Origin: Mucilaginibacter_A sp050954865
Lineage (GTDB): Bacteria > Bacteroidota > Bacteroidia > Sphingobacteriales > Sphingobacteriaceae
Reading direction: 5' to 3'
NCBI GenBank assembly: GCA_050954865.1
Contig: JBPBQN010000128.1
Location: forward strand, 1 to 5,594
Length of the DNA: 5,594 bases
Shown here piece after piece: positions 1-5,438 of this stretch. Position 1 is the stretch's first letter, and every line of letters starts with the position of its first letter. The position numbers and the translations under genes were made by a program. The notes beneath the pieces were generated by a model. It did not search any database, was not told where the DNA came from, and saw nothing but the letters and a program-made list of their open reading frames with translations.

Positions 1-171
1 TTCCATTACGTGGCACCAGTGACAGGCAGAATATCCAATACTGATGAGCAGCAATTTATTTTCGTTTCTGGCTTTTTGCAGCGCTTCTTCTCCCCACGGA
101 AACCAGTCCACCGGATTTTGGGCGTGTTGCTGTAAATATGGCGAGGTAGAATTGATCAATCTATTTGGCAT
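1..171 (-). CDS. YyaL/Spata20-type thioredoxin-domain protein, N-terminal fragment
   Basis: Only the first 57 codons are in the window; the gene runs off the left edge. The translation begins MPNRLINSTSPYLQQHAQNP and continues with VDWFPWGEEA and a CHWC motif (Cys50, Cys53) followed by HVME. The order SPYL-QHA-NPVDW-PWG-EA, then IGYS-CHWCHVME, is the hallmark N-terminus of the large (about 670-700 residue) YyaL/SPATA20 family: a thioredoxin-like domain (DUF255) followed by a six-hairpin glycosidase-like domain. The CxxC motif could be redox active, but the cellular role of the family is poorly defined. The ATG at 169-171 is chosen because homologues start a few residues before the SPYL motif. 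A dispersed repeat abuts the start codon directly. It is divergent from the alcohol dehydrogenase gene. Family assignment is confident; function is not. Confidence 0.9.
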   Translation of the reverse strand, partial: MPNRLINSTSPYLQQHAQNPVDWFPWGEEALQKARNENKLLLISIGYSACHWCHVME

Positions 172-200
172 GATGCTGTTTTTATCAGTATAAATTTGGT
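171..200 (-). repeat. Dispersed intergenic repeat, copy 1
   Basis: This 30-bp stretch matches positions 4270-4299 at 28 of 30 bases in the same orientation. Read on the minus strand it is an AAATTT block, a short variable spacer, and the core GATAAAAACAGCATC, ending immediately before the ATG of the YyaL/Spata20-like gene. Other copies lie at 1919-1944, 2676-2701 and 5028-5053. It may be a regulatory element or a small dispersed repeat; the sequence alone does not decide. Confidence 0.7.
191..198 (+). promoter_or_regulatory. Candidate Bacteroidota -7 box for the alcohol dehydrogenase gene
   Basis: TAAATTTG fits the Bacteroidota primary sigma -7 consensus TAnnTTTG exactly. A TTTG at 164-167 could act as the -33 element, but the 23-base spacing is slightly longer than usual. 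Transcription from here would leave a leader of roughly 130 bases before the ATG at 338. The box lies inside the dispersed repeat, and the same box recurs in the copy at 4270-4299 where no plus-strand gene follows, so it may be incidental. Confidence 0.3.
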
Positions 201-337
201 GTTGATAATACCGCAAAGTTGGTGGTTTGGTTTGTTTATCACAGTAAATCCTGATTAAGGTGATAGAAAAATACCTTGACATTGTAAAAACATTAAAATC
301 CCGATACTTGTTGCAACATCAAACTCAAAAAATAATT

Positions 338-1384
338 ATGAATTCAGTACACGCATATGCGGCACAAGAAGCCGATCAGCCATTAGCACCGCATCAGATT
401 GACCGCAGAGAACCTGGTGCTGATGATGTGGAAATTAAAATTTCATACTGTGGCGTTTGTCACTCCGATATTCACACGGCACGCAACGAATGGGGCGGCA
501 CACAATATCCAGTTGTTCCGGGCCACGAAATTGTAGGAAAAGTTACCCGTGTAGGCGAAAACGTAACCAAATTTAAAGAAGGCGATACCGTTGGCGTGGG
601 TTGTTTTGTAGATAGCTGCGGCCACTGCGATAATTGCAACGATGATTTGGAGCAGTATTGCGAAAACGGAAACACACAGACTTATAACTCTAAATCTCAG
701 GATGGCAAAACCATTACCAATGGTGGTTATTCTTCGCATATCGTTGTTACACAAGACTTTGTGCTAAGTGTTTCTGATAAACTACCGCTGGAAAAAGTTG
801 CACCTTTATTGTGCGCTGGCATCACTACTTATTCTCCATTGAAACATTGGGGCGTTAAAGCTGGTGATAAATTAGCGGTTGTTGGTTTAGGCGGATTAGG
901 CCACATGGCCGTTAAACTGGCTGCCTCAATGGGTGCAGAAGTTACCATGCTTAGCCGTTCTCCATCTAAAGAAAAAGATGCGCAAGAACTTGGTGCACAT
1001 CATTTTGCGTTAACTACCGAACCGGAAACGATGAAAAGTTTAGTAAACACGTTTGATTTTATTATTGATACGGTTTCTGCAAAACATAATTACAGCGATT
1101 ATTTGCCATTATTACGCACAGATGGTGTGATGATTTTGTTAGGAGTTCCGCCAACACCATCCGAAGTTCCTGCTTTTCCTTTAATTATGGGCCGCCGCAG
1201 TTTAGTTGGTTCTTTGGTTGGCGGTATTAAGGAAACCCAGGAAATGCTGGATTACTGTGCCGAAAAAGGAATTACTTCGGATGTGGAAATGATCAACATT
1301 AATCAAATTAACGAAGCTTATGAGCGCACGCTAAATGCGGATGTAAAATATCGTTTTGTAATTGATATGGCTTCTTTAAATTAA
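338..1384 (+). CDS. Zinc-dependent NAD(P) alcohol dehydrogenase, YahK/cinnamyl-alcohol dehydrogenase type
   Basis: A 348-residue medium-chain dehydrogenase/reductase that interconverts alcohols and aldehydes, probably cytosolic. Catalytic zinc ligands are visible as Cys41 (GVCHSD), His63 (PGHE) and Cys159 (LLCAGITTYSPL). A structural zinc lobe has Cys94, Cys97, Cys100 and Cys108. The Rossmann nucleotide-binding motif GLGGLG is at 183-188. After the second strand of that fold the sequence is LSRSPSKEKD, with no acidic residue at the usual NAD-selecting position and with Ser/Arg instead. By family knowledge this favours NADP(H). Length and order are typical of broad-range aldehyde reductases such as E. 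coli YahK; the physiological substrate cannot be read from sequence. An in-frame GTG at 260 would add 26 residues, but these precede the conserved N-terminus and look like leader, so ATG 338 is preferred. There is no Shine-Dalgarno; the leader is A-rich. It is a single-gene unit ending in a strong terminator. Confidence 0.95.
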   Translation: MNSVHAYAAQEADQPLAPHQIDRREPGADDVEIKISYCGVCHSDIHTARNEWGGTQYPVVPGHEIVGKVTRVGENVTKFKEGDTVGVGCFVDSCGHCDNCNDDLEQYCENGNTQTYNSKSQDGKTITNGGYSSHIVVTQDFVLSVSDKLPLEKVAPLLCAGITTYSPLKHWGVKAGDKLAVVGLGGLGHMAVKLAASMGAEVTMLSRSPSKEKDAQELGAHHFALTTEPETMKSLVNTFDFIIDTVSAKHNYSDYLPLLRTDGVMILLGVPPTPSEVPAFPLIMGRRSLVGSLVGGIKETQEMLDYCAEKGITSDVEMININQINEAYERTLNADVKYRFVIDMASLN

Positions 1385-1394
1385 TCAAAAAAAC

Positions 1395-1442
1395 CTTCAT
1401 AAAAAAAGCACGACAAATAATTGTCGTGCTTTTTTTATGAAG
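1395..1442. terminator. Perfect 22-bp bidirectional intrinsic terminator
   Basis: The arms 1395-1416 and 1421-1442 are exact reverse complements with a four-base ATAA loop. The inner stem is GCACGACAA/TTGTCGTGC, flanked by seven A on the left and seven T on the right, so a transcript from either strand makes a hairpin followed by a U tract. It sits between the convergent alcohol dehydrogenase (stop 1384) and the glycine-zipper gene (stop at 1454) and can serve both. The pairing continues past the A/T tracts through CTTCAT/ATGAAG. Confidence 0.92.
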
Positions 1443-1453
1443 TAAATTTTAGT

Positions 1454-1792
1454 TTAATAAACTGTTCTGCGCTTAACAACTGTATGTGTACCAGCACGGG
1501 ATTTTCCTTTATCGGTTTCATTACCAATAACATAACCTGCACCTGCGCCCAGTGCACCACCAAGTAATGCACCTTTAGCACCATGACCAATCAATGCGCC
1601 GCCTAATACACCAGCACCGCCGCCAATGATAGCACCTTTTGCCCGTTTAGACATGCCGTGGCGAGTTTTAACTTTAGTAACATACTTGTGTCCGTTTTTA
1701 TAATAAGTATGTTTGGCGGTTTGCGCCTGCACAAAAGGTGCCGAGGCAGATAAGGTAAAAAAGACGGCAAGAGTTAAAATCAGATTTTTCAT
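1454..1792 (-). CDS. Exported glycine-zipper (YMGG-like) protein
   Basis: A 112-residue protein. Residues 1-23 form a signal peptide (MKNLILTLAVFF..., then VQA before Gln24), so export to the periplasm or outer membrane is expected. A basic segment (KNGHKYVTKVKTRHGMSKR) precedes a glycine zipper at about 52-90 with repeated GxxxG-like spacing (GAIIGGGAGVLGGALIG, then GALLGGALGAGAGYVIG), of the kind that forms paired membrane-inserting helices. The tail is basic and ends VVKRRTVY. The length and the zipper followed by a short basic tail fit the YMGG-like/Gly-zipper proteins common in Sphingobacteriaceae. Their function is not established; an envelope-associated or stress-linked role is only a guess. 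ATG 1792 is chosen over an upstream ATG at 1813 because it places the lysine and hydrophobic core at the very N-terminus. It is convergent with the alcohol dehydrogenase gene and divergent from the HAD gene. Confidence 0.85.
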   Translation of the reverse strand: MKNLILTLAVFFTLSASAPFVQAQTAKHTYYKNGHKYVTKVKTRHGMSKRAKGAIIGGGAGVLGGALIGHGAKGALLGGALGAGAGYVIGNETDKGKSRAGTHTVVKRRTVY

Positions 1793-1834
1793 CACAAGGT
1801 TTAAATTTATCAATAATTAAAAAGTGTAAAATAG

Positions 1835-1862
1835 ATACTTTATCGTTTTAAACGTAAAGTAT
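1835..1862. promoter_or_regulatory. 28-bp near-palindrome upstream of the glycine-zipper gene
   Basis: ATACTTTA (1835-1842) is answered by TAAAGTAT (1855-1862), with CGTTT/AAACG nested inside (1844-1848, 1850-1854) and offset by one base. It lies 42 bases upstream of the ATG at 1792, in the divergent spacer shared with the HAD gene. Position and symmetry suit an operator for a dimeric regulator; a transcribed hairpin is also possible. No regulator can be named. Confidence 0.4.
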
Positions 1863-1918
1863 TTACTAAGGTTTAATATTGCTGCAATAAGTAACAGATT
1901 GCGACATATTTAAATCCT

Positions 1919-1944
1919 AAATTTTACCTGATAAAAACAGTATC
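1919..1944 (+). repeat. Dispersed intergenic repeat, copy 2
   Basis: On the plus strand this has an AAATTT block, four variable bases, then TGATAAAAACAGTATC. It matches the copy at 172-197 (minus strand) at 22 of 26 positions with no gaps. It ends 41 bases before the ATG of the HAD hydrolase gene and points towards it. The core can also pair with the first codons of that gene. Confidence 0.6.
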
Positions 1945-1985
1945 CGAAACATCGGGTTTCTTCATCAACACTAAAAATTTGATCG

Positions 1986-2669
1986 ATGCTGTTTTCAATC
2001 CCAAAACCAAAACTGTTAATTTTTGATGTTAACGGAACTTTGCTTAACATGGAAAATATTAAGCTGGCTATCAACAAAGTTTACCAGCATCCGGGCGCGT
2101 TTACGCAATGGTTTTCGTGGTTGCTGCAATATACGCTGGTAGATACGGTAACCAAATCTTATCATCCTTTCAGCGAAATTGCAAAAGCATCGTTGCAGAT
2201 GACGGCCAAATCGCTGGAAGTAACTATTGATGAAGCTTTTATGCAGGATATTTTAAAATCTATGCAGCAATTGCCGCTGTATCCGGATGTTTTGGAAGGA
2301 TTGAATATGCTGAAAAATGCCGGATATAAAATGGTTACGCTAACCAACTCTGCTCCTTCGGCACAACAAAAGCAACTGGAGTTTACCCAAATCACCAGTT
2401 ATTTTGCAGAAACTTTTAGTGTTGATCAGGTAAAACTGTACAAGCCTCACCCCAAAACTTACCAATATGTTTTGGATGAATTTGCTTTGGAACCTGATGA
2501 AGCTTTACTAATTGCCGCACACGGCTGGGATATTGCCGGCGCAAAAAATGCCGGTTTGCAAGCTGCTTATATCGCCCGAAAAGAACAGGCTTTGTATCCT
2601 TTGGCTGATGAACCACAATTTGTTTGTCGGGATTTAATAGAACTGGCAACCAAACTGGCACAGCTTTAA
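1986..2669 (+). CDS. HAD-superfamily hydrolase, type II haloacid dehalogenase-like
   Basis: A 227-residue protein of the usual length for this class. Motif I is FDVNGTL, with nucleophile Asp14; the second Asp of phosphatases is Asn16, as in dehalogenase-type members. An alpha-helical cap occupies about 22-100. Motif II is TLTNSAP (Ser122), motif III Lys153 in YKPHPKTY, and motif IV AAHGWDIAGAKNAG with Asp182. The WD-xxGA-xxG pattern is typical of L-2-haloacid dehalogenase relatives. However, by alignment by eye the position of the substrate-binding Arg (Arg41 in Pseudomonas L-DEX) appears to be Phe43, and the Ser/Asn pair before the WD is Ala/His. True dehalogenation is therefore doubtful; hydrolysis of another small substrate is as likely. 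The ATG at 1986 has no Shine-Dalgarno and directly precedes the conserved KPKLLIFD strand. It is monocistronic, convergent with the ceramidase-like gene. Confidence 0.88.
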   Translation: MLFSIPKPKLLIFDVNGTLLNMENIKLAINKVYQHPGAFTQWFSWLLQYTLVDTVTKSYHPFSEIAKASLQMTAKSLEVTIDEAFMQDILKSMQQLPLYPDVLEGLNMLKNAGYKMVTLTNSAPSAQQKQLEFTQITSYFAETFSVDQVKLYKPHPKTYQYVLDEFALEPDEALLIAAHGWDIAGAKNAGLQAAYIARKEQALYPLADEPQFVCRDLIELATKLAQL

Positions 2670-2689
2670 CCGGCTGATTTTATGCCGGT
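2669..2689. terminator. Short hairpin between convergent genes, possible terminator
   Basis: ACCGGC (2669-2674) and GCCGGT (2684-2689) form a six-base stem with a nine-base loop starting at the last base of the HAD gene stop codon. On the minus strand the T-rich TTTTTACC precedes rather than follows the stem, and on the plus strand the following bases are A-rich, so it lacks a proper U tract for either gene. It could act as a weak terminator or 3' stabiliser. It overlaps dispersed repeat copy 3. Confidence 0.4.
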
Positions 2690-2701
2690 AAAAACAGTAT
2701 C
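2676..2701 (+). repeat. Dispersed intergenic repeat, copy 3
   Basis: A more diverged copy: ATTTTATGCCGG leads into TAAAAACAGTATC. It agrees with the copy at 4271-4296 (read on the minus strand) at 20 of 26 positions. It fills the 30-base gap between the HAD hydrolase stop and the ceramidase-like stop codon, and overlaps the latter's last two bases. Here it is downstream of both genes, unlike copies 1, 2 and 4. Confidence 0.45.
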
Positions 2702-3371
2702 AATCTAATTTTACCAATCGATCTTCTGCAATTCGTTTTAAAAATACAAACATTAAAGCGGTAGCAATTACGCCGAAAGTGTGCCATAAAAAATGCGTGC
2801 CAACCGACAATAAATGCCAGCCGTCTGCCACCCGAAAAAACAAAGCTATGCCGAAACAAAGCAATGCTGCGGCAATAAACTGCCAGTTGTGGCCTTTCAT
2901 TTTGATCAGCAGTAAAACCAATGGCAGCAAAACCATTAAAACCATTGCGGCATAATTTAAGCTGATAGCGGTTTGCAAATCTCGCACAAAAAACACTTTC
3001 CGGATGGTGATTTCTATGCCGATAAAAACAGCAAGCGCCGTTATGCCAATGTACCATTTGCCCGAAACCTTGATCCAGAAATAAACGCTGGCCAGTAAAC
3101 ACAAAATGGAAATGGGAAGCCAATCCATCATAATAAAAACCGGATAAGTGCGCAAACCGTGATACAAAGTGCCACCGATACTGCCAATCAGCAAAATCCA
3201 GGAAGCAATGCTGAGGAAAACATAGTGTTTAGAAAAGCCCTTTAACCGGAAAATCCAGTAAAGGGCTAATAAAAAAAAGAAGCAGGAAGTGATGGTGTTT
3301 AATGGTTCGGGGAAACGATGGTTTAAATTAGTTTCCGTATAAATCATTCCACCATCAACAGGAAGTTGCAT
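2700..3371 (-). CDS. Ceramidase-like (CREST superfamily) integral membrane protein
   Basis: A 223-residue, strongly hydrophobic protein with about seven membrane segments. Numbered from the ATG at 3371, it shows the order of conserved sites of the alkaline ceramidase family: an N-terminal loop IYTETN...RFPEPLNTITS (Glu13, Asn15, Glu22, Asn25), GSIGGTLYH at the second helix (Ser64, His71), MDWLPI (Asp83), and a last helix with THFLWHTFG (His193, His197). In eukaryotic ACER enzymes the Ser/His/Asp/two-His set holds a catalytic zinc and the N-terminal Glu/Asn residues bind calcium; the reaction is ceramide to sphingosine plus fatty acid. All these positions appear kept, so an intramembrane hydrolase is the best inference; the substrate is unproven. 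An ATG at 3398 would add nine residues; 3371 gives a start MQLPVDGGMIY that suits the family. It lies downstream of the dienelactone-hydrolase gene on the same strand after a 121-base gap, so probably a separate transcript. Confidence 0.75.
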   Translation of the reverse strand: MQLPVDGGMIYTETNLNHRFPEPLNTITSCFFFLLALYWIFRLKGFSKHYVFLSIASWILLIGSIGGTLYHGLRTYPVFIMMDWLPISILCLLASVYFWIKVSGKWYIGITALAVFIGIEITIRKVFFVRDLQTAISLNYAAMVLMVLLPLVLLLIKMKGHNWQFIAAALLCFGIALFFRVADGWHLLSVGTHFLWHTFGVIATALMFVFLKRIAEDRLVKLD

Positions 3372-3398
3372 AGTTATTAAGCTTTTAGCAGTTAACAA

Positions 3399-3482
3399 TC
3401 AGCTTTCAGCTAAACAAATTTGTTAATTTAAATAATGTTGATTTTAACAGAATTTGACATCCAGTTATTAGCTGAAGGCTGA
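3399..3482. repeat. Inverted repeat with AT-rich centre between two minus-strand genes
   Basis: TCAGCTTTCAGCTAA at 3399-3413 is matched in inverted orientation by TTAGCTGAAGGCTGA at 3468-3482 (14 of 15 bases). The 54-base centre is very AT-rich and begins with the perfect palindrome AACAAATTTGTT (3413-3424). The arms consist of repeated AGCTT/TCAGC units. It separates the end of the dienelactone-hydrolase gene from the start of the ceramidase-like gene. It could be a long hairpin affecting transcript ends or a remnant of a short intergenic repeat. Confidence 0.5.
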
Positions 3483-3492
3483 AAACTGATGG

Positions 3493-4218
3493 CTATCCAA
3501 CTTTCTTCAATTTATTGATAAAAAACTCCAAAGTTAAACCCCAGGCTAAGGTTGCGGCATCTGCATTGAAGCTTGTGCGTTCATCGCAAAAGAAACCATG
3601 ATCAGCCGCAGACATTTCTACGTTGACAAAATCTTTGCCTGCGTTGGTTAGTTCTATTTTAATCATATCAATCTGTTCTTTTGGTATATGCTGATCTTTT
3701 CCTCCCCAAAAAAACAAATGTGGTGCGTTGATAGAAGTAGCTCTTTTGATTAAATCAGGCGCAATACCACCGCCGTAATAAGAAGCTGCTGCTTTAAATG
3801 GCAAAATAGTATTTGCCAGGAAACTTACACGGCCGCCCAGGCAATAACCAGTTGCTACAATTTGTCCGGTTTTTACCTGTGAATTACTTTCTAACCAATT
3901 CCAGGCAGCTCGAATATCAGCTTCCAATCCTTCTGCCGTAATTGCTTGAAAGTGTGGCATAGCTGATTGAAAATCGGTATAATCAATGGTAATGCCTGCC
4001 GGACCAGAGCGATGAAAAAGTTCTGGCGCGATAACCAGGTAACCTTCATCTGCAAACCGATCAGCCAGTTTTCGGATGTGATGATTCACCCCGAAAGCTT
4101 CCTGAAATAAAATTAAACCCGGAAACGGACTTTTGCCCTGCGTTGGAATGGAAGTATAAGCCTGCATTGTTGTTCCATCAGAAACCTGCAGCTGCACGAA
4201 ATTTTGTAAACCTGACAT
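3493..4218 (-). CDS. Dienelactone hydrolase family protein
   Basis: A 241-residue alpha/beta hydrolase, cytosolic (no signal peptide). The catalytic triad typical of the family is visible: Cys126 in GYCLGGR (the nucleophile elbow, Cys instead of Ser), Asp175 in WGGKDQHIP, and His207 in ADHGFF. Glu40 in LFQEAFGVN matches the conserved Glu that tunes the Cys in the Pseudomonas enzyme. Characterised members hydrolyse dienelactone to maleylacetate in chloroaromatic breakdown. Most bacterial homologues outside such clusters have unknown ester or lactone substrates, and no catabolic genes are near here. The reading frame stays open upstream to 4401, but that extension overlaps the lipoprotein gene and lacks family similarity. 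ATG 4218 starts MSGLQNFVQLQV just ahead of the first strand and has an A-rich leader. It follows the lipoprotein gene by 91 bases, a gap that holds dispersed repeat copy 4. Confidence 0.93.
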   Translation of the reverse strand: MSGLQNFVQLQVSDGTTMQAYTSIPTQGKSPFPGLILFQEAFGVNHHIRKLADRFADEGYLVIAPELFHRSGPAGITIDYTDFQSAMPHFQAITAEGLEADIRAAWNWLESNSQVKTGQIVATGYCLGGRVSFLANTILPFKAAASYYGGGIAPDLIKRATSINAPHLFFWGGKDQHIPKEQIDMIKIELTNAGKDFVNVEMSAADHGFFCDERTSFNADAATLAWGLTLEFFINKLKKVG

Positions 4219-4269
4219 AAATTTTTTCTTGATAAAAGAAGTATTCGGCCAAAATAGTTTTAAAGTCAG

Positions 4270-4299
4270 TGATGCTTTTTTTATCGGTATAAATTTGGT
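4270..4299 (-). repeat. Dispersed intergenic repeat, copy 4
   Basis: Differs from 171-200 at only two of 30 positions: GATGCT, a T run, TATC and GTATAAATTTGGT. Read on the minus strand it lies 51 bases upstream of the dienelactone hydrolase ATG and points towards that gene, as copies 1 and 2 do towards theirs. It sits in the gap after the lipoprotein stop codon (4310-4312). Confidence 0.7.
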
Positions 4300-4309
4300 T
4301 TCTGGCGGA

Positions 4310-4966
4310 TTAGTTTTGCACCGGCATTTCCCGCAATTGCTGCGGCGTAAGTTGATGATAACCCGTTGGAGTAGAAAATACGCCGGCCGGAACTGGTTCA
4401 AATTTAAGTTGCTGCACCGTAACTTTCATCTTCATTACGGCCTGGCTGATGGTGAAAGTAAGCGGAACGCCTAGCGTAGAATCCAGCATCATCGTCATGG
4501 AATTTTGCGGCACGGCAATGTTTTTGGTGAACCAGGCTTCGGTGTTTTCTCCGGATAATTTATCCTGAAAAATGTATTTTTCGGCTGGATAGCCAGCAAT
4601 GTTTTTGGTTTCTTTTTGTTTGGTTACGGTGTGCGGCGGCAGCGTGCCAATTTCTTCGGACTGCTCGGTTTTGTTGTAATCAACCATAAACTGCCGGAAA
4701 GTTGATTTGAGCAAAACCCGCATAACACTGGTTTTTTTATCAGTGATGATCGTGGTTGATTCTTTTTCAGATTGCTGGATGCTCACCGTAGAATCTCCTT
4801 TAAAATACACTTTTGCTTCTTTGGGCAGATATTCGGCATAACCTTTTAAACTGTCTGGCAACTGATATTCCAACTTGTAAGTAATAATTCCTTCATCGTT
4901 GTTTTTACGATTGCAAGCAGCTAAAAACAGCATCAGTATAAAACCGGCGAAAAATATGTTTTTCAT
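4310..4966 (-). CDS. Predicted lipoprotein, possibly DUF4412-like
   Basis: A 218-residue protein with a type II signal peptide: MKNIFFAGFILMLFLAAC, lipobox LAAC with lipidated Cys18, so it is exported and anchored in the envelope. The mature part begins with a polar linker (NRKNNDEG) and then alternating beta-strand-like segments, for instance ITYKLEYQLP and AKVYFKGDSTVSI. Two blocks, KNIAGYPAEKYIF (about 121-133) and TEAWFTKNI (about 142-150), resemble the pattern 'IaGy-ckky ... eaW-tk' of DUF4412 and related beta-rich Bacteroidota proteins. That match is from memory and moderate. Molecular function is unknown. The ATG at 4966 is preferred over a TTG two codons upstream. The gene lies 112 bases after the response regulator and 91 bases before the dienelactone hydrolase gene. 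Confidence 0.82.
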   Translation of the reverse strand: MKNIFFAGFILMLFLAACNRKNNDEGIITYKLEYQLPDSLKGYAEYLPKEAKVYFKGDSTVSIQQSEKESTTIITDKKTSVMRVLLKSTFRQFMVDYNKTEQSEEIGTLPPHTVTKQKETKNIAGYPAEKYIFQDKLSGENTEAWFTKNIAVPQNSMTMMLDSTLGVPLTFTISQAVMKMKVTVQQLKFEPVPAGVFSTPTGYHQLTPQQLREMPVQN

Positions 4967-5027
4967 GATCAAACCCAGAAATTTTGTTCCTGAAAAGCAA
5001 GTATATCTTTATTCCGAAGAAAAGCCT

Positions 5028-5053
5028 AAAAAATAGTCGATAAAAACAGCATC
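5028..5053 (+). repeat. Dispersed intergenic repeat, copy 5 (core only)
   Basis: The 15-base core GATAAAAACAGCATC (5039-5053) is identical to that of copy 1, but the preceding AAATTT block is not kept (AAAAAATAGTC instead). It lies in the gap between the response regulator stop and the lipoprotein start, pointing away from the lipoprotein gene. The 15 bases at 5041-5055 also recur exactly at 4922-4936, inside the lipoprotein signal-peptide codons. Confidence 0.45.
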
Positions 5054-5078
5054 AGCCGCTCCGCATAAAAATTTAAAA

Positions 5079-5438
5079 CTAATTGATAAGGCTGTTTACT
5101 TTGCTAATCAATTGCTCAATATCAAAAGGTTTGGCTAAAAAATCATTTGCGCCGGCTTCGGAAGCAATGTTTTTGCCTTCCATGCTGGCAGAAATGATGA
5201 TAACTGGCAAGTTCATTTTATCCGGATCCACCCGGAGCGTTTTTAAAACCTGATCGCCAGTTAAAACTGGCATCCACAAATCAAGCAGCAACAGATCAGG
5301 CTGTTCATTCCGAATTTGTTTAAATATATTTAAGCTATTGGCTTCTCCAATGGTATCAAAACCGGCATCTTCTAAAATGAAGGACAACATGTGCAAAATG
5401 CCTTCATCGTCATCACATATCAATATTTTTTTATTCAT
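5079..5438 (-). CDS. Single-domain response regulator (receiver only)
   Basis: A 119-residue protein that is just one CheY-like receiver domain. The acidic pocket is Asp9/Asp10 (ILICDDDEG), the phospho-acceptor Asp53 (LLLLDLWMP), the switch Ser83 (IIISAS), and the conserved Lys103 (LAKPF). All key residues are present, so phosphorylation should be possible. There is no DNA-binding or enzymatic output domain, so it probably acts by protein contact or as a phosphorelay intermediate. Its ATG shares one base with the stop codon of the upstream histidine kinase (TAATG), which implies translational coupling and that the kinase is its partner. Confidence 0.95.
   Translation of the reverse strand: MNKKILICDDDEGILHMLSFILEDAGFDTIGEANSLNIFKQIRNEQPDLLLLDLWMPVLTGDQVLKTLRVDPDKMNLPVIIISASMEGKNIASEAGANDFLAKPFDIEQLISKVNSLIN

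Noticed and set aside
260..337. GTG-started N-terminal extension of the alcohol dehydrogenase
   Set aside because: The 26 extra residues come before the normal family N-terminus and show no domain features; ATG 338 gives the usual length.
443..754. Minus-strand open frames inside the alcohol dehydrogenase gene
   Set aside because: They lie opposite a clearly conserved gene and show no recognisable domain.
3021..3033. Repeat core GATAAAAACAGCA inside the ceramidase-like gene
   Set aside because: It lies within coding sequence for a membrane helix (AVFIGIEI), the end of the motif differs, and a chance match is likely.
2680..3123. Second minus-strand open frame within the ceramidase-like gene
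   Set aside because: It is in another frame of the same region, with Phe/His/Arg-rich composition and no membrane pattern; the 2700-3371 frame carries the conserved motifs.
4219..4401. Upstream extension of the dienelactone hydrolase frame
   Set aside because: It overlaps the end of the lipoprotein gene, is Lys/Arg/Asn rich without family similarity, and the ATG at 4218 gives a normal-length enzyme.
4922..4936. Exact 15-base copy of the repeat core in the lipoprotein signal peptide
   Set aside because: It encodes part of the hydrophobic core (LMLFL), so its sequence is explained by coding; it lacks the AAATTT half and was not counted as a copy.
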